A program made the position numbers and the translations under genes. Shown one piece after another: positions 8,881 through 19,273 of a stretch of 64,000 nucleotides of DNA. Below the pieces are notes generated by a model. It did not search any database. It saw only the letters and a list, made by a program, of their open reading frames with translations, and was not told the DNA's origin. Source of the stretch: Cydia pomonella (taxonomy: Eukaryota > Arthropoda > Insecta > Lepidoptera > Tortricidae). Positions within the stretch are counted from its first letter, which is position 1; every line of letters starts with the position of its first letter. The stretch is taken from NCBI RefSeq assembly GCF_033807575.1, contig NC_084722.1, positions 676,832 to 740,831 of the forward strand, given 5' to 3'.

Positions 8881-9335
8881 AAGCATCTTCAAAAAAGGAT
8901 TTTAATTCTTCGGAATATTTTATGGTTAGTTCTTTTTCCACAGCTTCGGAATTACGTGCTAGGTATATCTTTTTATGACTGTCTAGTCTGAGCAATTATA
9001 TCCGAATATTTTACTTAATTAAATATTATATATTATCATACTTTATCATTTTAATGGTAACGATTAAAAGGATCTTCATACTTATTGATCCACATATTGT
9101 TAAACATATCTACATAACGTATAATACCATTAAATACAGACATTAGTCATTAGTGGTTCTTAGGTAAAGTGAAAATATTATTGCAAACGAATGACCGAGG
9201 TTACAATAATAAAAAAAATTATAAAACAAACGAATGTTTAAACTTCTTACAATTGTTTTATGTTTTGCATTGATGACGATCACAACACATAATATATATG
9301 GATGCAAATTTATAACATTAGGAAAAGGTATAAAC
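8881..9335. other. Gene-free AT-rich stretch
   Basis: No repeat or coding signal recognised. The open frame at 9143-9397 on the minus strand overlaps the antisense of an RTE-like remnant and is not supported. Confidence 0.4.
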
Positions 9336-9336
9336 T

Positions 9337-9798
9337 TGTAGTGGTAGATGGGGAGGATATACAATATGTCGATGAGTACACTTACTTGGGCCAGCATCCT
9401 TCGAAAACAGGCAATCCATAGATATCGATAGACGTATCGAGAACGCCTGGAAGAGCTTCTGGTCCATGAAAGCGCTAATGAAGGGCGATCTTCCTTTGTG
9501 TCTGAAGCGCAAACTCCTCGACATGTGCATCCTGCCTATACTAACCTAATACGGTGCTCACACTTGGTCATTAACTGAGGCTCTAAAGCCGAAACTCAAG
9601 CGAGCAATGGAGCGTAGTATATTAGGTGTTCGTAGATCTGGCCGAATCAAAAACACGGAACTACGCTACAGAACTAGAGTAGTAGATGTAGGCTTCAAGA
9701 CCGCCAAGCTCAAGTGGGACTGGGTGGGACATGTCTGCCGCATGCACCCGGAAAGGTGGGCCAAAATGTTTACTGAGTGGGACCACGGAACACCATAG
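9337..9798 (+). pseudogene. RTE/jockey-like endonuclease-RT C-terminal remnant, copy 1
   Basis: Conceptual translation across stops and frame breaks gives, in order, VVDGEDIQYVDEYTYLGQ, IENAWKSFWSMKALMKGDLP, KRKLLDMCILPILT, GAHTWSLTE, LKRAMERSILGVRRSGRI and KLKWDWVGHVCRMHPERWAK. This is the post-RT thumb and C-terminal region of a lepidopteran endonuclease-reverse transcriptase. The last part is open at 9607-9798. At least two stops (near 9419 and 9548) and a frame change disrupt it. The catalytic region is missing. A second copy of the same family lies at 11461-11752. The element is dead; the clade name is from memory of the sequence pattern. Confidence 0.8.
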
Positions 9799-9958
9799 AC
9801 GGTGCAGGATGGGGTGCAGGCAGACCGAAAAGTAATAAACTCCTTAGAATGTAGGATATAACCATATATCCTCTTTGCTTAGAGCTACTAATATCTGTGA
9901 CCAAAGAAATTTCTGAATAGGTTAAAGATTTGACGTGCGATTCGCAGTTGCGGTCCTA

Positions 9959-10100
9959 TGTACAGTCAAGTGTAAAAATATGGGTGTACACATCTTACTC
10001 AAAAAAATGTCCCATAGCATCTTATTCCAGTGTAATAAGAGCGTAGTACCATATTTATGAGACGATTCTTTCGATACATATTTTTGTACTCGACTGTACA
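9959..10100. mobile_element. TACAGTC-ended MITE, copy 1
   Basis: TGTACAGTCAAGTGTAAAAA at 9959 is mirrored by TTTTTGTACTCGACTGTACA ending at 10100, with TA just inside the tip as a probable target duplication. The TGTACAGTC tip is shared with the element at 18999-19226. Confidence 0.82.
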
Positions 10101-10116
10101 CCAAACACTAAAAATC

Positions 10117-10370
10117 ACCATGCTACGTGCAGTCGGTCTTGTCATCATTTTACTATGGAATTTGAAAATAACATCGACGCATTCAGGCCGCTGCAGTACT
10201 GTCGGAGCAGTAGTGCAGCTGCGGTCCGAAATACGTTAAAATGACCATATTACGTGCAGTCGGTATTGTCATTGATTTTACTATGGAAATTGACAATAAC
10301 ACCAACGCGTTCAGGCCGCCGCAGACCGCAGTAATGTCGGAGCAGTAGTGCAGCTGAGGTCAGAAATGGA
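10117..10370. repeat. Tandem duplication, two copies of ~128 bp
   Basis: ACGTGCAGTCGGT(C/A)TTGTCAT begins at about 10122 and 10250, and each copy ends GGAGCAGTAGTGCAGCTG. The two copies differ by several substitutions and a short CGCAGAC insertion. The unit is related in style to the GCAGT-rich segments at 10620-10860. Confidence 0.8.
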
Positions 10371-11408
10371 CTGTCACCTTAACTGTGATTACTGGCTGTC
10401 TGTAGGAAATACTGATTTACACAATACAGTACGAGGAGTACCTACTTTCATTTCATTTATATATAAATGAACAGTTGTCATAACAGTTTCGCTTCTGGCT
10501 AGCAACGCAGCTACGCTTATTCTTTAGCTTAGTGACAGACGTCAAACGCCGAAAATGGCGGACACAATTTGTTCTCGATAGCCCGTCTAGTAGGTAGTAC
10601 ATATGTATAAGCAGTGATTGCAGCGCGACATTACTGCTCAACAACCGGGGCAGCAATATTGATTTTGACATTTGTAGCAGTGATGCATTCGGCAGTATTG
10701 TCGAATTGCAATACTGCTGCAGTCGACTGCATTGCTGTAGAAAACGTCAAAAGGTAATTTTGTCGACAAATTTGTGTTAAAATTGACATTTGTGGCAGTA
10801 ACGCAGTCGGCAGTATTGTCACGCTACAGTAATGGTGGTGTAGTCTCCGATTGGTACCTTTAGACATACTTTCTGCGTGTTTATCGACACTGTAATGCTG
10901 TCAGACTGAATCAAGGCTAATTAGTAAAGATGGCTGGCATGCTACAGATACGAAAGGACGTAAATTACGTGAATGTGTTTGAAAGTTGAGCTTTTGTGTC
11001 AATAAGGCTTGGGTGCGATGATATCATTGTCTCAGTGCCATGAGGAGCGTGCGCAGGATTGTTGTTACAGAAAGTTTACTTTTACTGTAAAACTTAAGGT
11101 ATATCTTAGACTTAAAAAGTTTCAGTGAACTATTTCATTAGAGATAGAAACCTTAATAACCGATTTTTTTAATAAACAACAAATAAAAACCGAGATACGA
11201 AAGAGGGATCGTCAGAGATAAGTAACTATAAGACCATCTGCAAATCTAAGATGGTTTAATAAAGCAATATTTACTTTGTACTTCTAATAATTACCTATCT
11301 GGATTATCTTGAACAAACATTTTGAACCCTTTAAACACAAATGTGAAAATGACAAATGAGACAAAGCAATTCGAGGTTTAAACTTTCCTGATTTTTACAC
11401 ATTATTCA
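10371..11408. other. Gene-free stretch with GCAGTATTGTC-rich repeats
   Basis: From 10625 to 10860 the phrases GCAGTATTGTC and TTGACATTTGT(A/G)GCAGT each occur twice, and CTGCATTGCTGTAGAAAACG recurs near 30306. Otherwise nothing is recognised. Confidence 0.5.
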
Positions 11409-11460
11409 CTCATAGAAACGGGACTTTATCGCGTATTCAGTTTTAAATTTACCTCCAAAA
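11409..11460 (+). repeat. Terminal fragment of a dispersed repeat (GGGACTTTATCGCG)
   Basis: ACGGGACTTTATCGCGTATT followed by TTTTAAATTTACCTCC matches the start of the Penelope-like segment at 31215. Here it abuts RTE-like sequence directly. Confidence 0.6.
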
Positions 11461-11752
11461 TAAAGGTAGTAGAAACACAGAGCTGCGCTCCAAAACAGGT
11501 ATCGCAGATGTGGGTGTGAAGGCCGCCAAGCTCAAATGGGATTGGGCGGGACACGTCTGTAGGATGCACCCGGACAGATGGGCCAAAATAGCGACCGAAT
11601 GGGCACCACAGACCCGAGGCAAAGGAAGGCCAAAAACGAGATGGCGAGACGACCTGGACTCATTTCGTGGCGACTGGCGGGAGCATGCACAAAGCCGTGA
11701 CGAGTGACGGAAAACAGGGGAGGCCTTTGCCCAGCAGTGGGACACAAAGTAG
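11461..11752 (+). pseudogene. RTE/jockey-like endonuclease-RT C-terminal remnant, copy 2
   Basis: Reads NTELRSKTGIADVGVKAAKL, KWDWAGHVCRMHPDRWAKI, ATEW, GKGRPKTRWRDDLDSF and, beyond a stop, EAFAQQWDTK. It aligns to the C-terminus of the 9337-9798 fragment (KLKWDW.GHVCRMHP.RWAK). An in-frame TGA at 11705-11707 interrupts a conserved stretch just before the natural terminus at about 11749. Only the final ~95 codons survive; the RT and endonuclease domains are gone. Transcription or function is very unlikely. Confidence 0.8.
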
Positions 11753-11962
11753 GCTATTAAAAAAAATAATAGCAAACTAACCAAGTCTACCAAAACCAGC
11801 TATGTAATCGGTCCGAAGATCTACAATGCTACCCAAATGACATAAAAAACGTAGAAAATAATAACTCTTTTTATAGGAAATTAAAGAAATGGCTTATTAA
11901 TAAAACATTTTATGACGTCCGAGAATTCTGTGACAATTAATTGAATTTTATTTTCCTTTAAT
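11753..11962. other. Gene-free interval between RTE-like and Dong remnants
   Basis: AT-rich sequence ending in a (TTA)n run at 11962-11974 that serves as the target of the next element. Confidence 0.4.
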
Positions 11963-11974
11963 TTTATTATTATT

Positions 11975-12211
11975 CTCTTTATTCATTGCATATCTTAGAT
12001 TAGGTTTTTTTATAATATGAATATAAAAGTAAAATATAAAAACACTTACAAAACAATACAAAATACATATAAACACATTATAAAAAACCTAACCTTGGGT
12101 GCCGCCAGCAGCGGGGCAGGGCCCAAGCTGCCGGTGGTCAGGGCCGCAGAGAGAGGAACCGACGTACTATACGCGCCGTGTCCAAGATCACCGCCTTCTG
12201 CATCTGACCCT
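11975..12211 (-). mobile_element. Dong/R4-type retrotransposon, 3' terminal 237 bp, inserted in (TTA)n
   Basis: Highly similar to the 3' end of the Dong element at 57609-59380. On the minus strand it encodes the last ~22 residues of the polyprotein (KGQMQKAVILDTARIVRR then FLSLRP and stop), followed by the 3' UTR. TTATTATTA runs lie at both edges, in line with the known preference of Bombyx Dong for TAA repeats. 5' truncation falls right at the TTA run. Confidence 0.85.
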
Positions 12212-12225
12212 TATTATTATTATTC

Positions 12226-13180
12226 TTGTTAATAATCTGACCTTGTATGATTAATATGTATTTTTAATGATCTATTTTATTATTAATGATCGAAAATATA
12301 TCAAGTGTTAATCTTATCTTTATAATGTATTGACGTGTAATGTATCATGCATTTACGAAATAAATATGAATATGCTTGAATAATACGCGATGAAGCCCCA
12401 TTTTTATGAGTTAATAATTCGAGGCTTGTTAACTAACGGCATTACAGTAAGTTCATACAATATTGTTGTTTGGGTGTCCTTGATTTTTTTGACCTAGCGT
12501 TCGCGAAGGTCTTCCTTTCAGCTTCGGCAAAAATGCTGTCGTATGTCCGGATTTTCAGTTCTCCTCTGCAGGTCGCAATTCTCAACCGATTCTCTTGAAA
12601 TTTTGTTAGAAAGTTTGATGATTTGATTTCTTTTGTCGAGCTGTACATTTGTTTAAGTATTCATTTATTTAATCATTTATGACATTTTTATTGATTAACA
12701 TTATTAATTTTAATTTGTAATTTTACTTTTGCATGTTGTTATTATTAAATTATATTTTGGTTTAATTTCATTTCTTTATTTTTCAATTAATTTATTTATT
12801 ATAACATGCATAGAATGACGTTGTAATCGTTGTATAGTGTATAGAGTACTATATTTTATAAATCATATTTGTACTAACAAAAAAAAATGATCTAAGTTGG
12901 TCCTTGAATAAAATGAAATTGAAATTGAAATTTATGCTCGCGAGCTCTACAGCTCACAGTGCCACTGATATCGATTTGAGTGGACTTTCTGTATTTGCTG
13001 TTCTGTGTCCGAGGCCAATAGTCAAATAATATTCAGTGTCTTATTTGACGATGGCATGCAAAGGTCAAATTAAACATAATAACGTTTTAGGGTGACTTAC
13101 AAAAATATTAACCCTAAGCGAGGTCGTCCGTCTTATTGACATTGAAATTATATCTATTTTTTATAATTTTAATATCTTGC
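12226..13180. other. Gene-free AT-rich stretch with a (GAAATT)n LINE tail
   Basis: At about 12890-12930 the sequence CCTTGAATAAAATGAAATTG continues into GAAATT repeats, like a polyadenylated LINE tail. No coding sense is found; the minus-strand frame at 12442-12648 is unsupported. Confidence 0.45.
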
Positions 13181-13187
13181 ACAACAA

Positions 13188-13487
13188 AGAACGTGCGACT
13201 TGCATCCCGAGGGCTAGGGTTCAAACCCCGGCTCGTACCAATGAGTTTTCAGAACTTATGTATCTACGAAATATCATTTGATATTTACCAGTCGCTTTTC
13301 GGTGAAGGAAAATATCGTGTGGAAACCGGAATAAATAGTGTACCCTCTGGGTTCGAAGGTCAGATGGCAGTCGCTTTCGTAAAAACTAGTGCCTACGCCA
13401 ATTCTGGGGATTAGTTACCAAGCGGACCCCAGGCTATCATGGGCTGTGGCAAAATCCCGGAACAAAGCGAGGAAGACGATGATTTTG
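13188..13487 (+). mobile_element. tRNA-derived SINE, family A, 5' end damaged
   Basis: The B box (GGGTTCAAACCCC) and the whole body (TTTACCAGTCGCTTTTCGGT, AAAACTAGTGCCTACGCC, GCGAGGAAGACGATG) match 1111-1421. The A-box region is lost or unrecognisable. An open frame at 13136-13414 is a by-product. Confidence 0.85.
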
Positions 13488-13522
13488 TCAGATATTTTTG
13501 CGGGGTTATTGTATGTACCTTT

Positions 13523-13622
13523 TTATGATATAGGATGAAAACGAGCAGACGAATAACCTGATGGTAAGCAATTACCATTGCCCGTGGACGCCTGCAACAA
13601 CAGAGGGGTTGCAAATGCCACA
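13523..13622 (-). mobile_element. CR1-like LINE 3'-end fragment
   Basis: The minus strand reads CAACCCCTCTGTTGTTGCAG, then GCTTACCATCAGGTTATTCG and TCTGCTCGTTTTCATCC, the same 3'-UTR phrase as other copies in the window. Only the extreme 3' end is left. Confidence 0.65.
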
Positions 13623-13909
13623 GTATAGCTATGCGTAAAATACTAGTATAATATAAAATTATTTCGTAATGTCGATCTTGAACAGTCTGAGGCAGATGTA
13701 AATAAATAGCTAAGTAAGCGGTGTATTCAAAATAATCTAAACACAAATTAGTTTTTAACAGAAAGAGCAGAAAATAAAACATAATTCTAAATATTTTTTT
13801 TTGCATTTAATTGAATAATTTATTGTCAAATTTGTTAACATTTGAGAACCATAATGTTGATCTATAGTTTAACAATACGAAACTCGCTGTCAATTTATAC
13901 TATTATGCA

Positions 13910-14545
13910 AATACAAATGCAATCCGCCACACGCTTCGTCAAAACACAAATGTAACCCGCAAAAGCATCGTCACAAACTTATTGTACATTAACACTAAAA
14001 AAATATGTAAAATTATCTTTTTTCTTTGCCCTTATTCCCTATCCCTAAGGTTATTTAAATGCTTATTAAATGAAAAGCTAAGAAATCTCAAAAGACTTAA
14101 ACTTTTGAGATATTCATTAAAAAAATTAGTTTAATCCATAACCATCATCCGCAGCGCAGGCTTCGTCAAAAGCATAGATACAAAACAGAATCCGCAACAA
14201 ACTTCGTCCAATTTACATAAGTGAAAATCCGCCACAGGCTTCGTCGTTAATGTAGGTACAACACAAAATCCGCAACAAGCTTTGTCCAAAAACCTAAAAC
14301 TACCTACGATTCTCCGTTAATCACCGAGACGACACGTACCCGGCGCAAAAGTTCCAAAAATACTGGCCACATTACCGCGCTGTACTGCCAATGATATTTG
14401 CTGGGCCAGGTATGAGCTAGAACGGGGACCCAAACCTCGCTCTCTTAACCGCCACCCCTGAGTTTTAATAAAAGTTTTCGCCTCAGAACACCAGGGTCCA
14501 CCAGTTTCCACCGCAACCGGGACAAAGTCGTAAACTGGTTCCAAG
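13910..14545 (-). pseudogene. Family Q non-LTR element, C-terminus and repetitive 3' UTR
   Basis: The minus-strand frame at 14317-14544 (75 residues) reads YDFVPVAVETGGPWCSEAKT, then a GWRLRERG stretch, SSYLAQQISLAVQRGNVASI, and FGTFAPGTCR before its stop. It is homologous to residues ~304-370 of the 7560-8687 product. Everything upstream (knuckle, RPD motif, RT) is missing. The presumed 3' UTR (13910-14316) contains at least six degenerate copies of AATCCGC(C/A)AC(A)(A/G)GCTTCGTC (starting near 13921, 13954, 14146, 14189, 14226 and 14267), an internal minisatellite. The coding piece is intact but short, with FGTFAPGT as in the plus-strand copy, so it belongs to the same subfamily. Confidence 0.78.
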
Positions 14546-15250
14546 TTCGAGTATTTGGAACGCTTGAGTTCAGATATTCAATTCTGATCAATGACATCTG
14601 CGTCAACATTTACGTATTTAGTCACGGAACCAATTATTATGAACATTTACCTTTTCATTGCTACACCTATTTTTATTTACTCGGGAAACTCTTTTTTTGT
14701 AGATATTCAATGGAGATTTTCCCGGCGAGAAAGATTTCGAATAACTTAGCGTCGAGTGGAAATATGGAACATTCTTGGCAAGAAATTTCTTAATATTACT
14801 TCGCAGAATTCTTGGAAGAAACTTGCCACAAGGTAATACGTAAGAATTTTGTCGATTTATTGTTTATCTTTCGATTTCGACTTTATTTGTAAGATCTTAG
14901 TAAACTTCGGCTTACTTTTTGTGATTGACGTTACTCTTGTATATTTCCCAGAACACATTTTATATACAAAATATACACAAACGAACGAACGACGTATGTC
15001 TACGGAACGAGAACTAATAATTTCATACTTACAAAAATAATAAATAGCCTTCCCAAACACTTACAAGATTTATACCTATTTATACCTACTCTAAATCAAT
15101 TAAAAAAGTTAAAAATTATTTCATATCAAATAATTACGACTATATTTTGTAAACATATATTTGCTTTGTTATATAAAATTGTTTAATAAGTCTGAACCCT
15201 TGCTGTAATTAAGCCATGCATGACTTTAGCATTAAGTAAACATGGAACTC
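14546..15250. other. Gene-free AT-rich stretch
   Basis: No repeat family recognised. Frames at 14849-15040 (+) and 14857-15060 (-) are antisense to each other and lack support. Confidence 0.35.
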
Positions 15251-15400
15251 TGCGAATTTTCTAAAATTATTTTGGAACTTTAATAAATAAAAAAAAAACA
15301 CATTAGTAGTTTTCGTCTCTAGAACCTAAAAGAGTTGTCTAGGGCATCGTTCCCAGAACGCTTGCTGTATTTCCCCGTTGGCTTGCTGTATTGCTGTATG
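15250..15400 (-). mobile_element. Family Q non-LTR 3' terminus (last ~15 codons plus UTR)
   Basis: The minus strand encodes QRGNTASVLGTMP and stop (around 15350-15392), the family hallmark. A T/A-rich UTR follows toward 15250. The GTMP ending groups it with the 49.8-kb copy rather than the FAPGT subfamily. Confidence 0.7.
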
Positions 15401-15470
15401 ATGTTGCTGTGTGTTGTTGTGTTGGTGTTGTTGTTGTTGTTGTTGGTTGCTTGTTGGTTGGCGTTGACTT
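15391..15470. repeat. (TGT)n-rich microsatellite
   Basis: An imperfect TTG/TGT run with a pure core (GTTGTTGTTGTTGTTG at about 15428-15446). It abuts the 5' side of the truncated family Q element. Confidence 0.8.
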
Positions 15471-15689
15471 GGCGTTAATTGAAGTTGAATACATATGTAG
15501 TAAACAATTGTACATCGACAAAGGACAAACGAAAAGAAAACAAAAATGGATTGGAATGACTACGATATCGTCTCGTTGTTAAGTATATTAAACCTACATA
15601 CACAAGGTAAGTTTACTGTTTTTAATTATACCTACGTATTTACAATCGAGAAAAATTCATTATTAAAAATTAAACTATAAGGTAAATAA

Positions 15690-16015
15690 AATAAAAATAA
15701 TAAAATAAAAATAATTTATTTCAGGTATATCAGGTAAGTGGCATGTCAAAAAATTCATTGTAAACATAAAACATATTAGTAAATAGCCACTTGTTTAACC
15801 TACATTTAAAACCGGCGGTGGAAGTTGCATTTCTGACGCATTCCGGGAGGCGATTAAATACTGGTGGTCCGAGACAATAGACCGATCATTCAAAGCCGAA
15901 ATAAACTCGTGTCCGAAATTGAGACTTTAAAAGAAGTCTCAGAATAGGGTCGACCTAATTTAGTCCGTTTCAACCCTACAACGTACAGGAAGTCGCTCAT
16001 GTTGTATTTGGTTTG
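15690..16015 (-). pseudogene. LINE (CR1/jockey group) C-terminal remnant
   Basis: On the minus strand a frame-broken coding segment includes VDPILRLLLKSQFRTRVYFG and NRLPECVRNATSTAGFKCRL followed by NKWLF, a typical C-terminal NxLPxxIRxAxSxxxFKxxLKxWL pattern of jockey/CR1 LINEs. It is followed by an AATAAAATAAAAATAAT-like tail at about 15690-15720. At least two stops interrupt it, and nothing upstream remains. Confidence 0.6.
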
Positions 16016-16074
16016 TTTTAGGCCCAGTGTAAAGTGAAAATTGCATTAAGAAATTATGAATGAATTCATTGATT

Positions 16075-16345
16075 GACGACCGGTTTGGCCTAGTGGGTAG
16101 TGACCCTGCCTAAGAAGCTGATGGTCCCGGGTTCAAATCCTGGTAAGGGCATTTATTCGTGTGATGAGCATGGATATTTGTTCCTGAGTCATGGCTGTTT
16201 TCTATGTATTTAAGTATTTATAAATATTTATATATTATATATATCGTTGTCTAAGTACCCTCAACACAAGCCTTATTGAGTTTACTGTGGGACTTAGTCA
16301 ATTTGTGTAATAATATCCTATAATATTTATTTATTTTATTTATTG
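16075..16345 (+). mobile_element. tRNA-derived SINE, family B, copy 1 (full length)
   Basis: The head has an A box (TGGCCTAGTGGGTAGTGA) and B box (CGGGTTCAAATCC). The body has GTGTGATGAGCATGG, TTCCTGAGTCATGG and TTCTATGTATTTAAGTATTT. The tail has TATCGTTGTCTAAGTACCC, CACAAGCCTTATTGAG and CAATTTGTGTAATAATA, and ends in ATTTATTTATTTTA. Similar copies lie at 23222, 28868, 32300, 57025 (+) and 47083 (-). Confidence 0.92.
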
Positions 16346-16820
16346 ATAAAGTCACCATGCACTTTTACGGCTGATGGTACATAGGATAAGTAATAAAATG
16401 GTACTGATCGAAAGGAAATGTTGGCATACATCATGGGCACGCGGTTACTATTACGGATAGCCTGCTCTTTGCTGCTCTTGTCGGGCTGCACTTACCTTAA
16501 CCTAACCTAACCTTACCTTATAAAGACACAGCTTTACGCGTTAACCGAAACAAGCTTACGTTCGTTGTGTCACCTTATTTTGACAACAAAGTAATTTCGT
16601 TTATTTATTTGTTTAATAGGATTACCAACAGAAGATACAATTTACATACTATATAATTTACATACTAAAAGAGCACATTTATAATTGATTCCCCACTTAA
16701 AGGCAATCACAGCATGCATTGTTTATAAGATTCAGAATAAGAGCTTAATATAAATTATTATTTCGGTATAAACATAGTATTTGTAGTGGAAGAAAAGGCA
16801 ATGGTTAGCGATTATAATAG
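16346..16820. other. Gene-free stretch
   Basis: Contains CCTAACCTAACCTTACC at about 16500-16517, a short telomere-like but common intronic string. Nothing else recognised. Confidence 0.35.
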
Positions 16821-16823
16821 GAA

Positions 16824-17516
16824 ATAAAACTGGCCAAGAGCATGTCGGGCCATGCTCAGAGTAGGGTTCCGTAGTTACTCTTCCGTCACAATAAGCTAAA
16901 CTGGAGCTTAAAGTATAGTAAATTGTTAACCAAGGGATGAAACGGTACCTTTCACCCGAGTTAAACAAATAGGCAAATTTGCATAATCAGTACCTAATTA
17001 AAGTAAGTCTTTTACTATGAAGGGAAAACTTTTTGCGATAACTCAAAAACAGCTAAACTGATCATGTCCGCTATAGTTTTCATTTAATGTCTTTCTTAAG
17101 CTCTACTTCCATGATTTTTTTCATATTTTTTGGACCTATGGTTCAAAAGTTAGAGGGGGGGGGGACACATTTTATTTTTCTTTCGGAGCAATTATCTCCG
17201 AATATATTCACTTTATCAAGAAATGCTTGTTGAAGACCCCTATTAGTTTTGAAAGACCTTTCCAACGATATCCCACACTGTAGGGTTGAAGCAAAAAAAA
17301 ATGTTCACCCCCACTTTACATGTAGGGGAGGTACCCTAAAAAAAAAAAATTTAGATTTTATTGTACGATTTTGTCGGCTTTATTGATATCCATGCCAAAC
17401 TTCAGCTTTCTAGCACTAACGACCATGGAGCAAAGCCTCGGACAGACAGACAGACAGACAGACAGACGGACATGGCGAAACTATAAGGGTTCCTAGTTGA
17501 CTACGGAACCTTAAAA
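16824..17516 (+). mobile_element. GGGTTCCGTA/TACGGAACC element, copy 1 (~690 bp)
   Basis: Starts AAACTGGCCAAGAGCATGTC with AGGGTTCCGTAG at about 16862 and ends GGTTCCTAGTTGACTACGGA near 17505, after a (CAGA)n run at 17443-17470. The GGGTTCCGTA and TACGGAACC ends form an inverted pair. No transposase frame. It is a very common lepidopteran repeat; further copies are listed here at 27088, 43895, 53284, 53570 and 55444. Confidence 0.8.
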
Positions 17517-17599
17517 AAGACAACCTTGGATACAAGGAGTTATGTTGGAGGAATCAATTCCTAAATACAACGTAAGAATATATAATAATCCAATAATAA

Positions 17600-18729
17600 G
17601 AATCCTTGGCGTCGACATCTCGAGTAAAGTCCAGTTCTGCGGCGGAGGGTAAGGCCAAATTAGCCTCTAACAGATTGAAACAGTATTTCACGCCGGCCCA
17701 CTGCCTAGAGCTTAATAAGGCGCAGGTTCGCCCACACATGGAATACTGTTCTCATCTGCCGGCAGGGCACAGTACCAGCTGCTCTCTCTAGACTGCATTC
17801 AACGGAGCGCGACTCTAATTGTTTGTTGTCTCCTATACCTATCTAGATCAGCTTGACTCCTTGTCGCTGTCGCCTATCGCATGTATTACGGGGAGTGTTT
17901 CGGGGAATTGTTCGGATTAATCCCTGCCGCCTCTTACCGCCAGCGCCCTACGCGACATTTCCTTCATGTTCACGACTTACATGGTTGGCAGCCCTCAACT
18001 GTGCGCTTTTCCAGAAACATCCTGCCTCACACAGCTAGACTATGGAATACGATCGAACTCTGGTGCTGCGGGTGTCCATGGGTGGCGGTAATCGCTTACC
18101 ATCAGGCAATTCGGCTGCTCGTTTGCCACCTATATCCTAAAAAAAGTTACGTTACTATTTCCATACATTATTTCGTTTCGCTCAGCCTTCGCTATTCTTT
18201 CCACCAGCGCCCTACGCGACATTTCCTTCATGTTCACGACTTACATGGTTGGCAGCCCTCAACTGTGCGCTTTTCCAGAAACATCCTGCCTCACACAGCT
18301 AGACTATGGAATACGATCGAACTCTGGTGCTGCGGGTGTCCATGGGTGGCGGTAATCGCTTACCATCAGGCAATTCGGCTGCTCGTTTGCCACCTATATC
18401 CTAAAAAAAGTTACGTTACTATTTCCATACATTATTTCGTTTCGCTCAGCCTTCGCTATTCTTTCCACCAGCGCCCTACGCGACATTTCCTTCATGTTCA
18501 CGACTTACATGGTTGGCAGCCCTCAACTGTGCGCTTTTCCAGAAACATCCTGCCTCACACAGCTAGACTATGGAATACGATCGAACTCTGGTGCTGCGGG
18601 TGTCCATGGGTGGCGGTAATCGGTTACCATCAGGCAATTCGTCTGCTCGCTTGCGGCCTATATCATAAAAAAAGTTACGTTACTATTTCCATACATTATT
18701 TCGTTTCGCTCAGCCTTCGCTATAAATGA
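17600..18729 (+). pseudogene. CR1-like LINE C-terminus with in-frame 264-bp triplication
   Basis: 17606-17791 encodes the post-RT region (AAEGKAKLASNRLKQYFTPA, LNKAQVRPHMEYCSHL). A frameshift follows. The frame at 17881-18729 gives YYGECFGELFGLIPAASYRQ, then PSTVRFSRNILPHTARLWN, the C-terminal signature of lepidopteran CR1-type LINEs. It then runs without a stop through what should be 3' UTR, because the segment from the last coding block into the UTR is repeated three times (starts at 17941, 18205 and 18469). The 264-bp period is divisible by three, so the 282-codon frame stays open. That frame is therefore an artefact of duplication, with no likely protein function. The RT catalytic core is missing. 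Confidence 0.85.
17941..18729 (+). repeat. Three tandem copies of a 264-bp unit
   Basis: Each unit starts CAGCGCCCTACGCGACATTT and contains CATGGGTGGCGGTAATCG and TTCGTTTCGCTCAGCCTTCG. Copies one and two look identical; the third has several differences in its UTR half (GGTTACC, TTCGTCTGCTCGCTTGCGG, ATATCATAAAAAAAG). Confidence 0.93.
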
Positions 18730-18998
18730 TTGTTATCATAGCTAGGCCCTGCTGGTTTCAGCTATGTGTTATAGATTGTATATTTTATTTCGTATACTTT
18801 ACTTACACGCAACAGTATTATATGCGACTGTTTTTTTGTAAGATTTAAATAATTTGTATCTTTATGTGTTATCTGCCGTTGCATTACCGAATGGACCCTA
18901 CTGAAGAGCAGCGCTGGCTTAAAGCTAGCATTATGTTGAGTTCGGTTCATTTCGTGATGCACACTTAATGATTTATTCTTTTTTTTGCTTTTGTTATC
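18730..18998. other. Gene-free interval after the LINE triplication
   Basis: No signal recognised. The minus-strand frame 18762-18962 is unsupported. Confidence 0.3.
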
Positions 18999-19226
18999 TG
19001 TACAGTCAGCATCAAAAGTAGCGGATGAAATAACGTTTCATAAGTAACTACCATTCTGTAACAGCTTAACAAAAAGTGATTTCTTTAATATAGAACAACT
19101 GAGACTGTAAAAGATATACTTTTGTACGAGAATTTTAGAAATTTATCTATATTTGGAAAAGTTATCCGGAATACCAGATACTTTTGGCGCGTTGTTTCAT
19201 CCGCTACTTCTGATGCTGACTGTACA
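18999..19226. mobile_element. TACAGTC-ended MITE, copy 2 (228 bp)
   Basis: TGTACAGTCAGCATCAAAAG and GTAGCGGATGAAA at the left are mirrored by TTTCATCCGCTACTTCTGAT and GCTGACTGTACA at the right, about 32 bp with one mismatch. TA inside the tips suggests a mariner-like target duplication. A partial left end (TACAGTCAACATCAGATAAA) also lies near 48628. Confidence 0.92.
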
Positions 19227-19273
19227 TGTTCGTACATGTTTTGTGATCGTCACGAATAAATATCTTACATTTT

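Noticed and set aside
13921..14290. CRISPR-like short repeats
   Set aside because: Units are degenerate, spacing irregular and the context is a eukaryotic retrotransposon UTR.
16081..16152. A tRNA gene at the SINE heads
   Set aside because: A and B boxes are present but no complete cloverleaf forms and the sequence continues into a shared SINE body in several copies.
16498..16517. Telomeric CCTAA repeats
   Set aside because: Only three imperfect CCTAAC/CCTTAC units; insect telomeres use CCTAA arrays, but this is too short to mean anything.
17881..18729. 282-codon plus-strand frame as a repeat protein gene
   Set aside because: Explained by tandem triplication of a LINE C-terminus plus 3' UTR with a period divisible by three.
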